Both the position numbers and the translations under genes were made by a program. Below the pieces are notes generated by a model. The model searched no databases and was not told where the DNA came from. It was given only the letters and a program-made list of their open reading frames with translations. Shown in pieces: positions 22,301 through 30,960 of a stretch of 64,000 bases of DNA. Where the stretch lies: the NCBI GenBank assembly GCA_016946835.1, contig JACVTC010000081.1, positions 64,001 through 128,000 on the forward strand, read 5' to 3'. This DNA is from Neocallimastix lanati (nom. inval.). Its lineage: Eukaryota; Neocallimastigomycota; Neocallimastigomycetes; Neocallimastigales; Neocallimastigaceae. How positions within the stretch are numbered: position 1 is the first letter of the stretch; every line of letters begins with the position of its first letter.

Positions 22301-23283
22301 TTAAGAAAAACTTTTATTGGAATCATATGATTAAAGATATCAAAAGAATTGTTAGTAATTGTGAAAAATGCCAGTTAAATCGTCCTCAACCATATCCAGA
22401 ACCAACCGAAAACCATCCAACTAAAGTAGAGGGTCCCTTTGTGCATTTAGGATTAGATATTATAGGACCGTTACCAAAAACAAAAAATAATAATCAATAT
22501 ATTATAGTAACTGTTGATTACTTTACCAAATGGGTTGAAGCCGAACCCACTGAAAACATAACTTCCTCTGATATAATTAAATTTTTAATAAACGTTTTTG
22601 CAAGACATGGTGTGCCTCAAATTATTACTACGGATAATGGAGTCCAATTCACTTCTGATATGACTAAAATCTTTCTTGATCTTTATGATGTATATGTTAA
22701 ATTTGTAGCTACTTACCACCCTGAATCAAATGGTCTTACTGAAAATCGAAACAAAGAAATTGGAAAATTACTTCGTTTATTAGGAAGGAAAAATCAAGAT
22801 TGGGATGAAGTTTTACCTTCTGCTTTATGGGCACTTCGAACTACTAAAAACACAGCTACTGGACATTCTAGTTTTGAATTAGTATATGGAAGAGAAGACC
22901 AACAGCCTTATGATATAGCCATAAGAACAATTGAAAATGCAGGTAAATCATATGATGAAATTTTAATGGAAAAATTTGTTCGTCATTATCAATGGACTAG
23001 AGAAGCATGCGAAAATGTGAAGAATGCTAACAAGTATTGGGCAACAAGACGAGAAGAACAAATAAGTATGAAAAAAGGAAAAGAATTAAAGGCTGGTGAT
23101 CTTGTTCTTGTTAGAAACTTTAGCCGCACTAAGCTAGAACCATATTACAATGGACCATTTAAAATTTTAAAAATTCAATTCAACACGGCAACACTAATCG
23201 ATCAGAAAACTGGAAAGCAACTCGATAGGAATGTTCACTTTAAAAATTTAGTAAAGTTTAATTCCGCTTACAGAGAAGCTTGA
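19279..23283 (+). CDS. pol: Pol polyprotein, element I (intact)
   Basis: Made by -1 frameshifting from gag; the pol frame is open from the overlap (KVFKLLNGRSTPNDK) through an internal ATG at 19468. Positions below count from that ATG (1271 codons). Protease: LLIDSCSNLSIVTK with Asp247, where the usual Gly is Cys. Reverse transcriptase: Asp534 in TTLDLFSG and FIDD with Asp598/599. RNase H: Asp745, Glu788, Asp815, Asp859. Integrase: HHCC zinc finger (His931, His935, Cys965, Cys968) and D,D35E core (Asp997, Asp1056, Glu1092), then a GPF-type C-terminal module (YYNGPFKILKI). All the RT, RNase H and integrase residues that can be judged by eye are present, so the enzymes may be active; the Cys in the protease is the exception. 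Gag would have to come from another copy. Confidence 0.9.
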   Translation, partial: LLNGSRSTPNDKIISSLNNLQNNTFTKNTPIDNNSFNEESEESDFSDTTESEDDIIINAIKRKMNDNNSEKEENNSKKVHKSLKDNPRPFATPALRKKKENELHNKPNKVYKNQILPSILTQPNINKEKQKEKELRNMTRVRESKEENNNYSSKGKEKVESEDILVIDNEIEDLEMNKDNQQNKTNTLEKLISTKTKETNNGNTQLVKRNIKMMNNKEPYNIMDDLNNLKSNITIGQLLNACPKIRSQLTQGLKLEKSKIIGTVDNVIARTLLVNNYDHSYISKSNEVAEEDLAMVDASVDGVLGKLLIDSCSNLSIVTKQYFDKLPGEYETVGKSRGRIQLATQDEEYSEGIIVRLPVKINNYEFNADFRIIEKEDSFYDMLINFKTQIDHCLFIHPTLNSLCKLLSESEYEEIAKINNQYYDEESIICTIRKVEETNNEKEIIKELTPMEFIESDEFLSTLNKDYKEQIIKILKEMIDIVATLTEELTPSKLSPYKIRLKANSKPVKLRSYRLTKLKSDILKEELTKLIKKGLIEPSCSEWSSPVVLILKHNGKWRLCIDYRKVNDMTEKDSYSVPYIDEIFDSLGGAKIFTTLDLFSGFHQILMDEERVEVTTFTTKFGNYQFKVMPFGLTGAPSTFQREMNKILFPFIGEFVYVFIDDVLIYSKSIEEHLIHIKQVLEVFKENKLKINIEKCHFLQTEVDVLGHKLTTKGLSPMESKITAIKKWEAPSSIHELRSFLGAVGYYRDFIPKYAQITSPLCKLLKKNTKYEWNKEQQESFELLKEKLINAPILKFPSFDKPFIIRTDASYNGIGGVLLQKEEETGKEHPIHFISRSLKKAEKNYGITDLEGTALFYCMTKFKSYIEGNPLPTTIYTDYKPLVGLFKNKEPLNSRQTRWCLTASMLGINIKYEPGKKNVLADALSRMKSKEERKILLTKITNGNNEELLSKVIKEFINEKFTVIDGEDYFIDNGNYRKLITDENEKFKLILEAHNIGHERYYKTYQRLKKNFYWNHMIKDIKRIVSNCEKCQLNRPQPYPEPTENHPTKVEGPFVHLGLDIIGPLPKTKNNNQYIIVTVDYFTKWVEAEPTENITSSDIIKFLINVFARHGVPQIITTDNGVQFTSDMTKIFLDLYDVYVKFVATYHPESNGLTENRNKEIGKLLRLLGRKNQDWDEVLPSALWALRTTKNTATGHSSFELVYGREDQQPYDIAIRTIENAGKSYDEILMEKFVRHYQWTREACENVKNANKYWATRREEQISMKKGKELKAGDLVLVRNFSRTKLEPYYNGPFKILKIQFNTATLIDQKTGKQLDRNVHFKNLVKFNSAYREA

Positions 23284-23785
23284 GTCTTCGTCGGGGCATC
23301 TTGATAAGAATGTACTAAATAATGCATTCTTAATTAAATCTACGATTTATTTCTAATACATTATGTGTACATTATTATTTTTTGTACTTTAATAAATTTT
23401 TAAATCCAAAGATCAAAAATTAAATCAAAAATTATATTAAACTTTATATTTTTATATTAAATCTTATATTAAAAGTAATATTTTTATATATTTAAAACTT
23501 ATATTAGCAATATTAATAATAAATCTTATTTTTTTTATTTTTATATTAATAATGAAAATTTGTATTAATAATATTTTTATATATTGATGATTAAAAATTT
23601 ATATATTATATTTTAACTTTTATTATAAAATTTTATATCGAAATGTTTTATTTTATATTGAAAAAAATTTTATTTTATTAAAAACCTTTATATTAGAATA
23701 GTATTTTTATTTCTATTTGAATATTTTAACAGATTGTAATAAAAATTATAGCCAATTAAATAAATTCTTATTAGTAATATTTTAG

Positions 23786-23865
<80 letters not shown>

Positions 23866-24178
23866 TTTTATTAATATTATAAATGTATTTTATTTATATT
23901 GTTATAATTAAAATTTATATAACGGATTATAAAATTCAATTTAAATTTAATAGTTTTTATAAAAAAAAAATTTAATAAAATGTAATTTAGTGGCAAGAAC
24001 AACTTTTATGCCTTGAAAAAAGTATAAATAGTTGTAAATTTTGCTACCAATTTTTAAAAATCATCAAATAAAATAAAGTAAAATTAATCAAATAAAATCA
24101 AATAAAAAAAATAATAAATAAATAAATAAAATTTGTGTTTCTTATTTTATTTTTATTTAATTCTCTAAAACCTTAACA
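23284..24178 (+). other. 3' untranslated region and 3' LTR of element I
   Basis: It starts GTCTTCGTCGGGGCATC after the pol stop. It contains a 71-nt poly(A) run (23793-23863), then a TATAAATA box (24023-24030) suited to a U3 promoter, and the LTR end CTCTAAAACCTTAACA (to 24178). The left border of the 3' LTR was not found. Confidence 0.55.
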
Positions 24179-24260
24179 TTAAGTATTTCTTTAACCTAAA
24201 GAATCTACCTAAATACCATTTTTATAGTGGTCACGTATCAAAAATGTTATGGTTCGGGTT
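24179..24260 (+). repeat. Dispersed 60 bp repeat copy 2 and LTR-start-like motif
   Basis: 24179-24239 repeats 10570-10629. It is followed at 24245 by TGTTATGGTTCGGG, similar to the LTR start TGTTGAGGTTCGGG of 16907 and 30876. This looks like a nest of old LTR pieces. Confidence 0.65.
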
Positions 24261-25069
24261 TTATTAGAATTTTATTTAATTATTTATTTTTAATATTTTT
24301 CTGTCTACATTTTAATTATTGAAAAACTTCACTTATTTATACTTTTTGAAAAAAAAAATAAATATGTAAAGCCTTTCTACATTTTATTATCATATTAAAA
24401 AAAAATATTTACTATTACTAATTACTTAAAATTTTATATTAATTTAAATTAACTAATTCATAAGTATTTTTATTTTAATAAATTTTGTTTATATAATTTT
24501 ATATTATTTTTCATATACTAAAACTAAATTATTTAATATATACGAAAAGTAACAAGCAAAATTTAAAAAGATTTTACAGAAAAATAAAGTTATTTTAATC
24601 AAGAATGTTAATATAATATTCTTATATTTTATATAAAATAAATTTAAAAACTATAATATATTTAATATTTATTATTAATCAATTAAGATTTGATTTTATT
24701 TGTGGGGAATAAAAATATAAAATAATCAATTTAAAAATAAAATAAAATACTAAAAAGAATACAAGTTTAATATTGATACAATATAATAATAATATAATAA
24801 TATATTTGAAAATAAAAATAAAATATTAATATTGATAATAAACACTTTAATAAAATAATAAAATTTAAGGTTAAATTATAGATATTGATATTAATAATAA
24901 AAATATAAAATTATTGATAATATTTTAGAAACTTTTAATAAAAATATAAAAAAAATAAATATATTTAGAAAATATTTTAGTATAGAAAATATAGTAAAGT
25001 AATATTAAGTAAAGAATAATATAATGGATTCTAAAGTAAGTTGAAATTCTAATTAATAATCCATTATAT
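24261..25069. other. AT-rich intergenic region
   Basis: No ORF or structured feature that I can support. Confidence 0.6.
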
Positions 25070-25255
25070 GTTCGTTCTTTACCAAAAATACAAGGAAAGC
25101 GTTAATAGTATAGAGGTAGAATATTTGCCTTCCAAGCAAATGGCTCGGGTTCGATTCCCGGTTAACGCAATGACCAATTAATTATTTTATTGAAATTGTA
25201 ATTATAATTTGAAAAAAGAAAAGAAAAATATTATATATTTATTTATTTATAAATT

Positions 25256-25306
<51 letters not shown>

Positions 25307-25499
25307 TTCCTACTACAAGATATGAAACTATCTTTGAGAATTTCGATTAATAAGGGTAAAATATTCATCAAAAAGACGATTATAAGGATTTTTTTCTATT
25401 GATTATATATATCCTTATGAAAAATGAGACCACTATAAAATTTTTTTTTTTTTAAAAATGGATTTAATATTAATGGTATTAACCCTTTAATTCCTTAAA
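25070..25499 (+). repeat. tRNA-Gly segmental duplication, copy 1
   Basis: About 420 bp are nearly identical to 33287-33695: the tRNA gene, a poly(T) run (46 T here, about 20 in copy 2), then CTTCCTACTACAAGATATG, AATTTCGATTAATAAGGG and ATTAACCCTTTAA blocks. The copies lie in the same orientation with element II and about 2.3 kb of AT-rich sequence between them. Confidence 0.9.
25099..25169 (+). tRNA. tRNA-Gly(UCC), copy 1
   Basis: Full cloverleaf of 71 nt without intron. Acceptor GCGTTAA/TTAACGC, anticodon stem TTTGC/GCAAA with loop CTTCCAA (anticodon TCC at its centre), T loop TTCGATT. The T stem here begins with T (TCGGG/CCCGG, a wobble pair), where copy 2 has a perfect pair. A TTTT pol III terminator follows about 15 nt downstream. 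CCA is not encoded, as usual in eukaryotes. Confidence 0.95.
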
Positions 25500-25510
25500 G
25501 GGTTAATACC
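25475..25510. repeat. Perfect 16 bp palindrome at element II breakpoint
   Basis: GGTATTAACCCTTTAA, 4-nt loop TTCC, TTAAAGGGTTAATACC. The left arm belongs to the tRNA-Gly block (shared with copy 2), while the right arm is inside the truncated integrase frame and supplies its last residues LTL and stop. Confidence 0.95.
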
Positions 25511-28500
25511 AAAATATATTTATTATTGTTTGATGTTTTCTCTAGAGGTCCAATTATATCTAAACCTAAATGTGTGAAAGGTCCTTCAACTTCTGTAGGA
25601 ATATCTTCTGTTGGTTCTGGGTATGCTTTGGGTCTATTTAATTGACATTGTTCGCATTTTGAAATAATTCTTTTAATATCATTTACCATGTTGTTCCAAT
25701 AGTAACTTTTTCGTAATCGTTGGTAAGTTTTATTATATCCTTCATGTCCTATGCCATGAGCTTCAAGAATGAGTTTGACCTTTTCATTAGTATCAATGAT
25801 TAATTTCCTATAAGTATTTCCATCTATAAAGTATTCAATTCCATCAATTGTTGTAAATTTTTCTTCCATAAATTCTTTTACAACTTTAGATAATAAATAT
25901 TCATCAACTTTTGAAGAGAGTTTTGTTGCCAATATTTTCTTATCATTTATACTTTTCATTCGAGAAAGAGCATCAGCTACAACATTCTTTTTGCCAGGTT
26001 CATATCGAATTTCTACACCTAAAAGATTTACAGCTAAACACCATCTGGTTTGTCGAGCACTTGTTGGTTCTTTCTTGTTGAATAATCCTACTAAGGGTTT
26101 ATGGTCAGTATAGATTATTGTTTTAATGGGATTTCCCATAATATAAGGTTTAAATTTTGTTAAGCAATAAAATAGAGCAGTTCCTTCTAGATCTGTAATT
26201 CCGTTATTTCTTTCATGTTTAGTTAATGTTCTACTTATATAGTGTACAGGATGCTCTTTTTTCATTTCATCATCTTTTTGTAATAGGACACCACCAATGC
26301 CATCATACGATGCATCCGTTCGAATAATAAATTCTTTCTCGAAACATGGAAATTTTAAAATTGGTGCATTCATTAATTTTTCTTTAAGTATATTAAAGCT
26401 ATCATTTTGCTCTTTATTCCATCGGAATTCAACATCTTTTCTTAACAATTTGCAAAGAGGAGCTGTTATTCGAGCATATTTATCGATGAAGTCTTGATAA
26501 TATCCTATCGCCCCTAGGAAAGACCGTAATTCATGGAGGTTTGAAGGAGGTTTCCAATTTTTAATTGATTCAATCTTGCTATCAAGAGGGCTCAGACCTT
26601 GTGCAGATACTTTGTGACCGAGGACTTCAACTTCTGTTTGCATAAACGAACATTTTTCAATATTGATTTTAAGTTTGTGTTCTTTGAAAACAGCGAGTAC
26701 TTTAGCAATATGTTCGAGGTGTTCTTCTAAAGATTTTGAGTATATAAGGATATCGTCAATGAAATTGAAAACAAAATCACCAATGAAAGGAAAGAGAATT
26801 TTGTTCATCTCACGTTGGAAAGTTGCTGGAGCGTTAGTAAGTCCGAAAGGCATGACTTTGAATTGATAATTTCCGAATTTTGTGGTAAAACTGGTAACTT
26901 CAACGCTTTCTTCATCCATAAGTATTTGATGATATCCGGAGTAAAGGTCCATTGTAGTAAATATTATAGCACCATCTAAACTATCGAATATTTCATCAAT
27001 ATTTGGAAGAGAATATGAATCCTTTATAGTAGCATCATTGACTTTTCTATAGTCAACACACATTCTCCATTTACCATTTGGTTTAGGAACAAGAACAACA
27101 GGCGAAGACCATTCTGAATATGATGGTTCAATAAGTCTTTTATTTATTAATTTTGTAAGTTCTTCTTTAAGAATATCTGTTTTTAGTTTTGAGATTCTAT
27201 AAAATTTTTGTTTAATTGGCCTAGCACCAGGTTTAAGGTGAATTTTATGTGGAGATAAGTTCGAAGGTGTTAATTCTTCAGAAGAGGTCGCAATTATAAC
27301 TATATTATCTTCTAAAAGTTTAATTATTTGATCTCGATACTTTTTATTAAGAGTATTGATAAATTTTTCGTTATGAATATATTCTCGAGGAGGAAGATCT
27401 TCTATTTTCTTAAGTTCTTTCTTAATAGATTCATTAGAACTAGCTTTTACAAAACAAACTAGTTTTTCTTCATTTTCATATTGATTGTTTATAGGAGCAA
27501 TTTCTTCAACAGATCCATTATCATTGAATTGGCAAAGACTGTAAAGAATAGGATGAATAAACAATTTATGATCTATTTGAGTTTTCAAGTTAATAAGAAT
27601 ATCAAAGAAAGGATCTTCTTTATCTATAACTCTACATGTAGCAACCATATGAAAATTATTAATTTGTATAGGAATATTGATTAAATAGTCTTCCGAATAA
27701 TCATCATCAATAGTTGCTAGTCGGATTCTTCCACGACTGATTCCAATAGGCTCATATACAGAAGGTAACTTTCTAAGGAATTGATTAGTAATAATATTTA
27801 AATTACTACAAGAATCAATCAATGCTTTTCCTTTGACTCCTTCAACAGTAACGTCGACCATGGCTATATCATCTTCTTTGGGTTCTTTGTTTTTACTTTT
27901 ATAAGTGTGATCAAGATTATTAACTATAGTAGTAGTAGCACAAATGTTGTCAACGGCACCGGCTATCTTAATAGAATCTTTTTCTAACTTTAAACCTTTT
28001 GCAACTTGAGATCTGATTTTTGGTGATACTTCAAATAATTCTCCAAAGGTAATATTACATTTAGTAGTATTTAAGTCTTTAATAACATTGTAAGGTAGAT
28101 GATCAGCTATCATTTGGATCTTTCTTGGAACTCTAGGAATTTTGTTTCCAGGAAGTTTATTTACTTTTAGTTTATCATTAATAAGTTTATTTAATGTATT
28201 ATTTGGAATACTATTTTCATCATTATTAGAAATAATATGATCAGTTTCATCAATATCAACAATTTCAATGGGCGAGGTGGAAGTAGATGCAAGTTCTGTA
28301 TCACTAACCTTTTTTCCTTTTTCTTTTTCTTTTCTACGATTAGATAAATCTATATCAGTAATTTCCATAGGTGATTGAGAAGTACTAGCACGTTCTTTAT
28401 CACGAATTTCTTTTTCTTTTTGTTTTTCGAGATTGATTAAGGGCTGTGACATTATCGAAGGATGTATCTGACTTGATGTTTGTTTTGGAGTTGGATTAAC

Positions 28501-28845
28501 TTTCAATTCATTTTCTTTCTTCTTTCGCAAAGCTGGAGTAACAATTGGTCGAGGATTATCTCTAAGACTTTTGTGAATTTTCTTTTCTTGATTACCTTTA
28601 TGATCTTTACTAATGTTATCACGCTTTCTTTTAAAAGCAGCAACCAAGTAATCGTTTTCATCTTGAATTAAGTCAATATCTTCTAAATCATTGATGTCTT
28701 CTTCTTCGATTTCATCCTCAGATAATTCATAATTTTTTTTTTGATCTTCTATTTCTTCATGGAAGTAGCCATTAGCTGAAGATTGTTGATATTTAACGGA
28801 AGCTATTTTATTGACAATGGGAGTGCTTCTTCTCCCTTTTAGTGA
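25495..28845 (-). pseudogene. pol: Pol polyprotein, element II (integrase truncated)
   Basis: The -1 frame after the slip reads SLKGRRSTPIVNKIASV and stays open through 28647 to the stop at 25495. Protease: ALIDSCSNLNIIT (Asp-Ser-Cys). RT: TTMDLYSGYHQI and FIDDILIYSK. RNase H: IIRTDASYDGIGG, YTDHKPLVGLF, VVADALSRM. Integrase zinc finger HGIGHEGYNKTYQRL with the distal CEQCQLNRP, and the first core Asp in HLGLDIIGPL. Homology stops after KYIL; the second Asp and the Glu of D,D35E are absent, so it cannot integrate. The RT and RNase H parts look undamaged. Confidence 0.88.
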
Positions 28846-28851
28846 TTTAAA
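28819..28851 (-). promoter_or_regulatory. -1 ribosomal frameshift module, element II
   Basis: Minus strand: heptamer T TTA AAT (28851-28845), 8-nt spacer CACTAAAA with the gag stop TAA (28841-28839), hairpin GGGAG (28836-28832), 8-nt loop AAGAAGCA, CTCCC (28823-28819). Confidence 0.85.
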
Positions 28852-29789
28852 CGTTTGTTTTCGAAGTATTCCTGACGATTCTTTTTGATAATAGCATTAA
28901 GTTTTGGACATTCGTTTTGAAAATGACCTTCTTCACTACAAAAGAAACAGGTACTAACAGTTAAACCTTTTATTCTTTTAGTTAAGTTATCAACAGTTGA
29001 ATCTTTTTTTTTTATTTTTGAATCATTAAATACTTTTCCTTTAGATTGGTTGTTATTAAAATTTGATGATTTATAAGAATTGTTGAAATTTGTTCTAAAA
29101 TTTTCGTTTATTTCTTGGTTAAAGGTAGGCATCAATCTATCTACTTTTTCAGCTATTGAAAATGCTTTCTTTAAAGAAATGTCATCCTTGAGTGAAACCT
29201 TTTTCCAGGCTTCTTTATTATTTTTCAAAGAATCAGCATAATCCAATACACTAATTCTTCTTTTCCTCTTTTTATCGAGTTTTAAATAGAGTGATCGATA
29301 GCGAATGTTAAAATCTTTAACTTTTTCATACTTTTTAATTTTTAAGGAGCGAAGTTCCTTAAGCAAGACGTTTTGATCTTCTTTTTTTCCATAAAATGTT
29401 TCTAACTCATTAATAATTTCATCAAGACTTGGATAATGATTATCTTCTTCATCATCGCTATCATCGTCATCATCGTCATCATATTCATCGTCATCGTCAT
29501 CACTAAAGTTTTTGCCATATTCCATATTTTGAATTACTTCTCTTGGTTCACCAGTCAAAGTTAAGATACATGCCGTAAAAATAGTTTCTGGATCATCTAC
29601 ATGTTGATATCTGATCCAAAATTTTAAATCTGAAGCCCAAGATCTAATATCGAGATGTTCTTTGCTTAGTTTTTCTATGTCTTTTAATTCTTTCTTGAGT
29701 TCTCTAAAGCTAATGGCGTAATTTTTGTTTATAACAGTTGGAATTGGAACTGCAGGATTTGAAGTTGATGGAGAAGATCCTGAACTCAT
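28839..29789 (-). CDS. gag: Gag capsid-nucleocapsid protein, element II (intact)
   Basis: 316 residues from ATG 29789 (MSSGSSPSTSN). This start is preferred to the longer frame beginning at 29975, which runs into the leader repeats, because homology with gag I begins just after it (SFRELKKELKDIEKLSKEHL). It has the capsid segment SWASDLKFWIRYQHVDDPE, an acidic insert of Asp runs (about residues 108-130), a basic KKRKRRI stretch and one CCHC zinc knuckle CFFCSEEGHFQNEC near the C-terminus for RNA binding. It ends KRLNH directly over the frameshift site. This intact gag could in principle serve element I, whose gag is dead. Confidence 0.88.
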   Translation of the reverse strand: MSSGSSPSTSNPAVPIPTVINKNYAISFRELKKELKDIEKLSKEHLDIRSWASDLKFWIRYQHVDDPETIFTACILTLTGEPREVIQNMEYGKNFSDDDDDEYDDDDDDDSDDEEDNHYPSLDEIINELETFYGKKEDQNVLLKELRSLKIKKYEKVKDFNIRYRSLYLKLDKKRKRRISVLDYADSLKNNKEAWKKVSLKDDISLKKAFSIAEKVDRLMPTFNQEINENFRTNFNNSYKSSNFNNNQSKGKVFNDSKIKKKDSTVDNLTKRIKGLTVSTCFFCSEEGHFQNECPKLNAIIKKNRQEYFENKRLNH

Positions 29790-29945
29790 TTTAACTAATA
29801 TTGAAAGTAACAGAATAGAATTGAGCAAAATGAATGTTTGAAAATAACTAATAAATAATATTGACTGAAGTAATATCAGATTTTTCTTGAATTTAATAAT
29901 TCTAGTATAAACTAAAGTCCAATGACAACCAAATGTACTATTGAA

Positions 29946-30212
29946 GATATAAACTAGTGTTACACTGACCCCCAAATATATCTGAAAAGAATAATATATA
30001 GATATAAACTAGTGTAGTGATAACCCCTAAATATATCGGAATAATAAACAGTATAGATATAAACTAGTGTTACACTGACCCCCAAATATATCTGAAAAGA
30101 ATAATATATAGATATAAACTAGTGTAGTGATAACCCCTAAATATATCGGAATAATAAATAATATAGATATAAACTAGTGCTTTGTCTTGCCCCTAAATAT
30201 ATCTTGATAATT
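29946..30212 (-). repeat. Five 55 bp tandem hairpin units upstream of gag II
   Basis: Units start at 29946, 30001, 30056, 30111 and 30166 (plus-strand coordinates), alternating two subtypes A-B-A-B then a divergent C. Every unit begins GATATAAACTAGTG and contains AAATATATC, so GATATA/TATATC can pair. The A subtype also has an inner AGTGT/ACACT stem. They lie in the leader about 160 bp upstream of the gag ATG. Confidence 0.88.
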
Positions 30213-30850
30213 GTATTGTTCTTTACTTTCAAAAAAAATTTTAATGTAATGGAATCTTCGAATTAATGGTGTTGTGTGCTTTTGTATTATCAATTGGCAA
30301 TGTGGTAGGAAACTTTTTCTGAGTTGATCGTAAGACGACTTTGATATAACTCAATTAAAATTTAAAAATAAAAATATTATTTGTAAACAACTAAAAAAAA
30401 AATAAAATATGATTTATTAGAACAAAAAAAATTTTATGGAATAATATATATATAAAAAGAGCATTTCCTGGAATTTTCCATATCCAGTACTAAAAAGTAG
30501 GTATGTAGTGCTTGAATTACCACAGCTTGCCTATTACGGTGTCATGTAGTAATCAAACCAGACGCTTCTACTTTCAAATAAACAGAACGACCAGAGCTCA
30601 AGAATGACCTTTCAATTCTTGAGATAAATTAATCCGGAAACTACCTACTGTTGGAATTTTAGTACTAGGTATGCTTCTAAACCGTACTAAATCCCTTTTT
30701 ATATTTTCCAATAAATTTTATTTTATTAAAGCTTCACCGGTAATTGCTTACCTATCACTTTAATATTAAAAAAAATTAACAAAAAAAAATTGTTTTATTA
30801 GAAATATTACTATCCTGTTATTGTTTACTCTATATTTACGATTATTAACT
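30213..30850 (-). other. Untranslated leader of element II
   Basis: GC-richer non-coding sequence (30240-30340, 30460-30740) between the primer-binding site and the tandem repeats. No ORF. Confidence 0.5.
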
Positions 30851-30868
30851 TCCCCGATATCTCCACCA
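30851..30868 (-). promoter_or_regulatory. Primer-binding site, element II
   Basis: The minus strand reads TGGTGGAGATATCGGGGA, seven nt from the LTR-like boundary at 30876. It is nearly identical to the site of element I and complementary to a tRNA 3' end TCCCCGATATCTCCACCA. Confidence 0.75.
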
Positions 30869-30875
30869 CTTTTTA

Positions 30876-30960
30876 TGTTGAGGTTCGGGACAGAATAATA
30901 ATAAATATAGAAATAAACACTAAAATAAAAAAATTAAAAATTTAAAATATATCTTTTTTT
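30876..30960 (+). repeat. LTR fragment inverted relative to element II
   Basis: TGTTGAGGTTCGGGACAG and the following ~65 bp match the start of the element I LTR (16907 onward) in plus orientation, although element II runs on the minus strand. Homology ends at about 30960. Confidence 0.75.

Larger units (their letters stand above)
16907..24178 (+). mobile_element. Ty3/gypsy element I, nearly complete
   Basis: A left LTR fragment (16907-17007) and a right LTR end (CTCTAAAACCTTAACA, ending 24178) bracket a primer-binding site, a 1.35 kb leader, gag, a -1 frameshift module and a full-length pol (protease, RT, RNase H, integrase with GPY/F-type tail). Pol is intact, but gag has two stops, so the copy cannot make its own Gag. 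No matching target-site duplication was found next to the two LTR ends. Confidence 0.85.
25495..30868 (-). mobile_element. Ty3/gypsy element II, 3'-truncated
   Basis: In transcription order on the minus strand: LTR-like boundary (30876), primer-binding site (30868-30851), about 1 kb leader with tandem hairpin repeats, intact gag, frameshift module, pol up to the start of the integrase core. The rest of the integrase and the 3' LTR are missing; the break is at the tRNA-Gly block. Confidence 0.88.

Noticed and set aside
25258-25303. Poly(T) run as a retroposon tail
   Set aside because: It lies inside the duplicated tRNA-Gly block in both copies with differing length and no target-site duplication, so it is a slippage-prone tract.
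25475-25510. Palindrome as a transcription terminator
   Set aside because: This is a eukaryotic sequence and the hairpin coincides with a rearrangement breakpoint; copy 2 of the flank lacks it.
29790-29975. N-terminal extension of gag II to 29975
   Set aside because: It runs into the 55-bp leader repeats and has no counterpart in gag I; homology starts just after ATG 29789.
16907-30960. DIRS-type element with inverted terminal repeats
   Set aside because: Pol I contains a complete HHCC and D,D35E integrase and no tyrosine recombinase, and the protease-RT-RNase H-integrase order is Ty3/gypsy.
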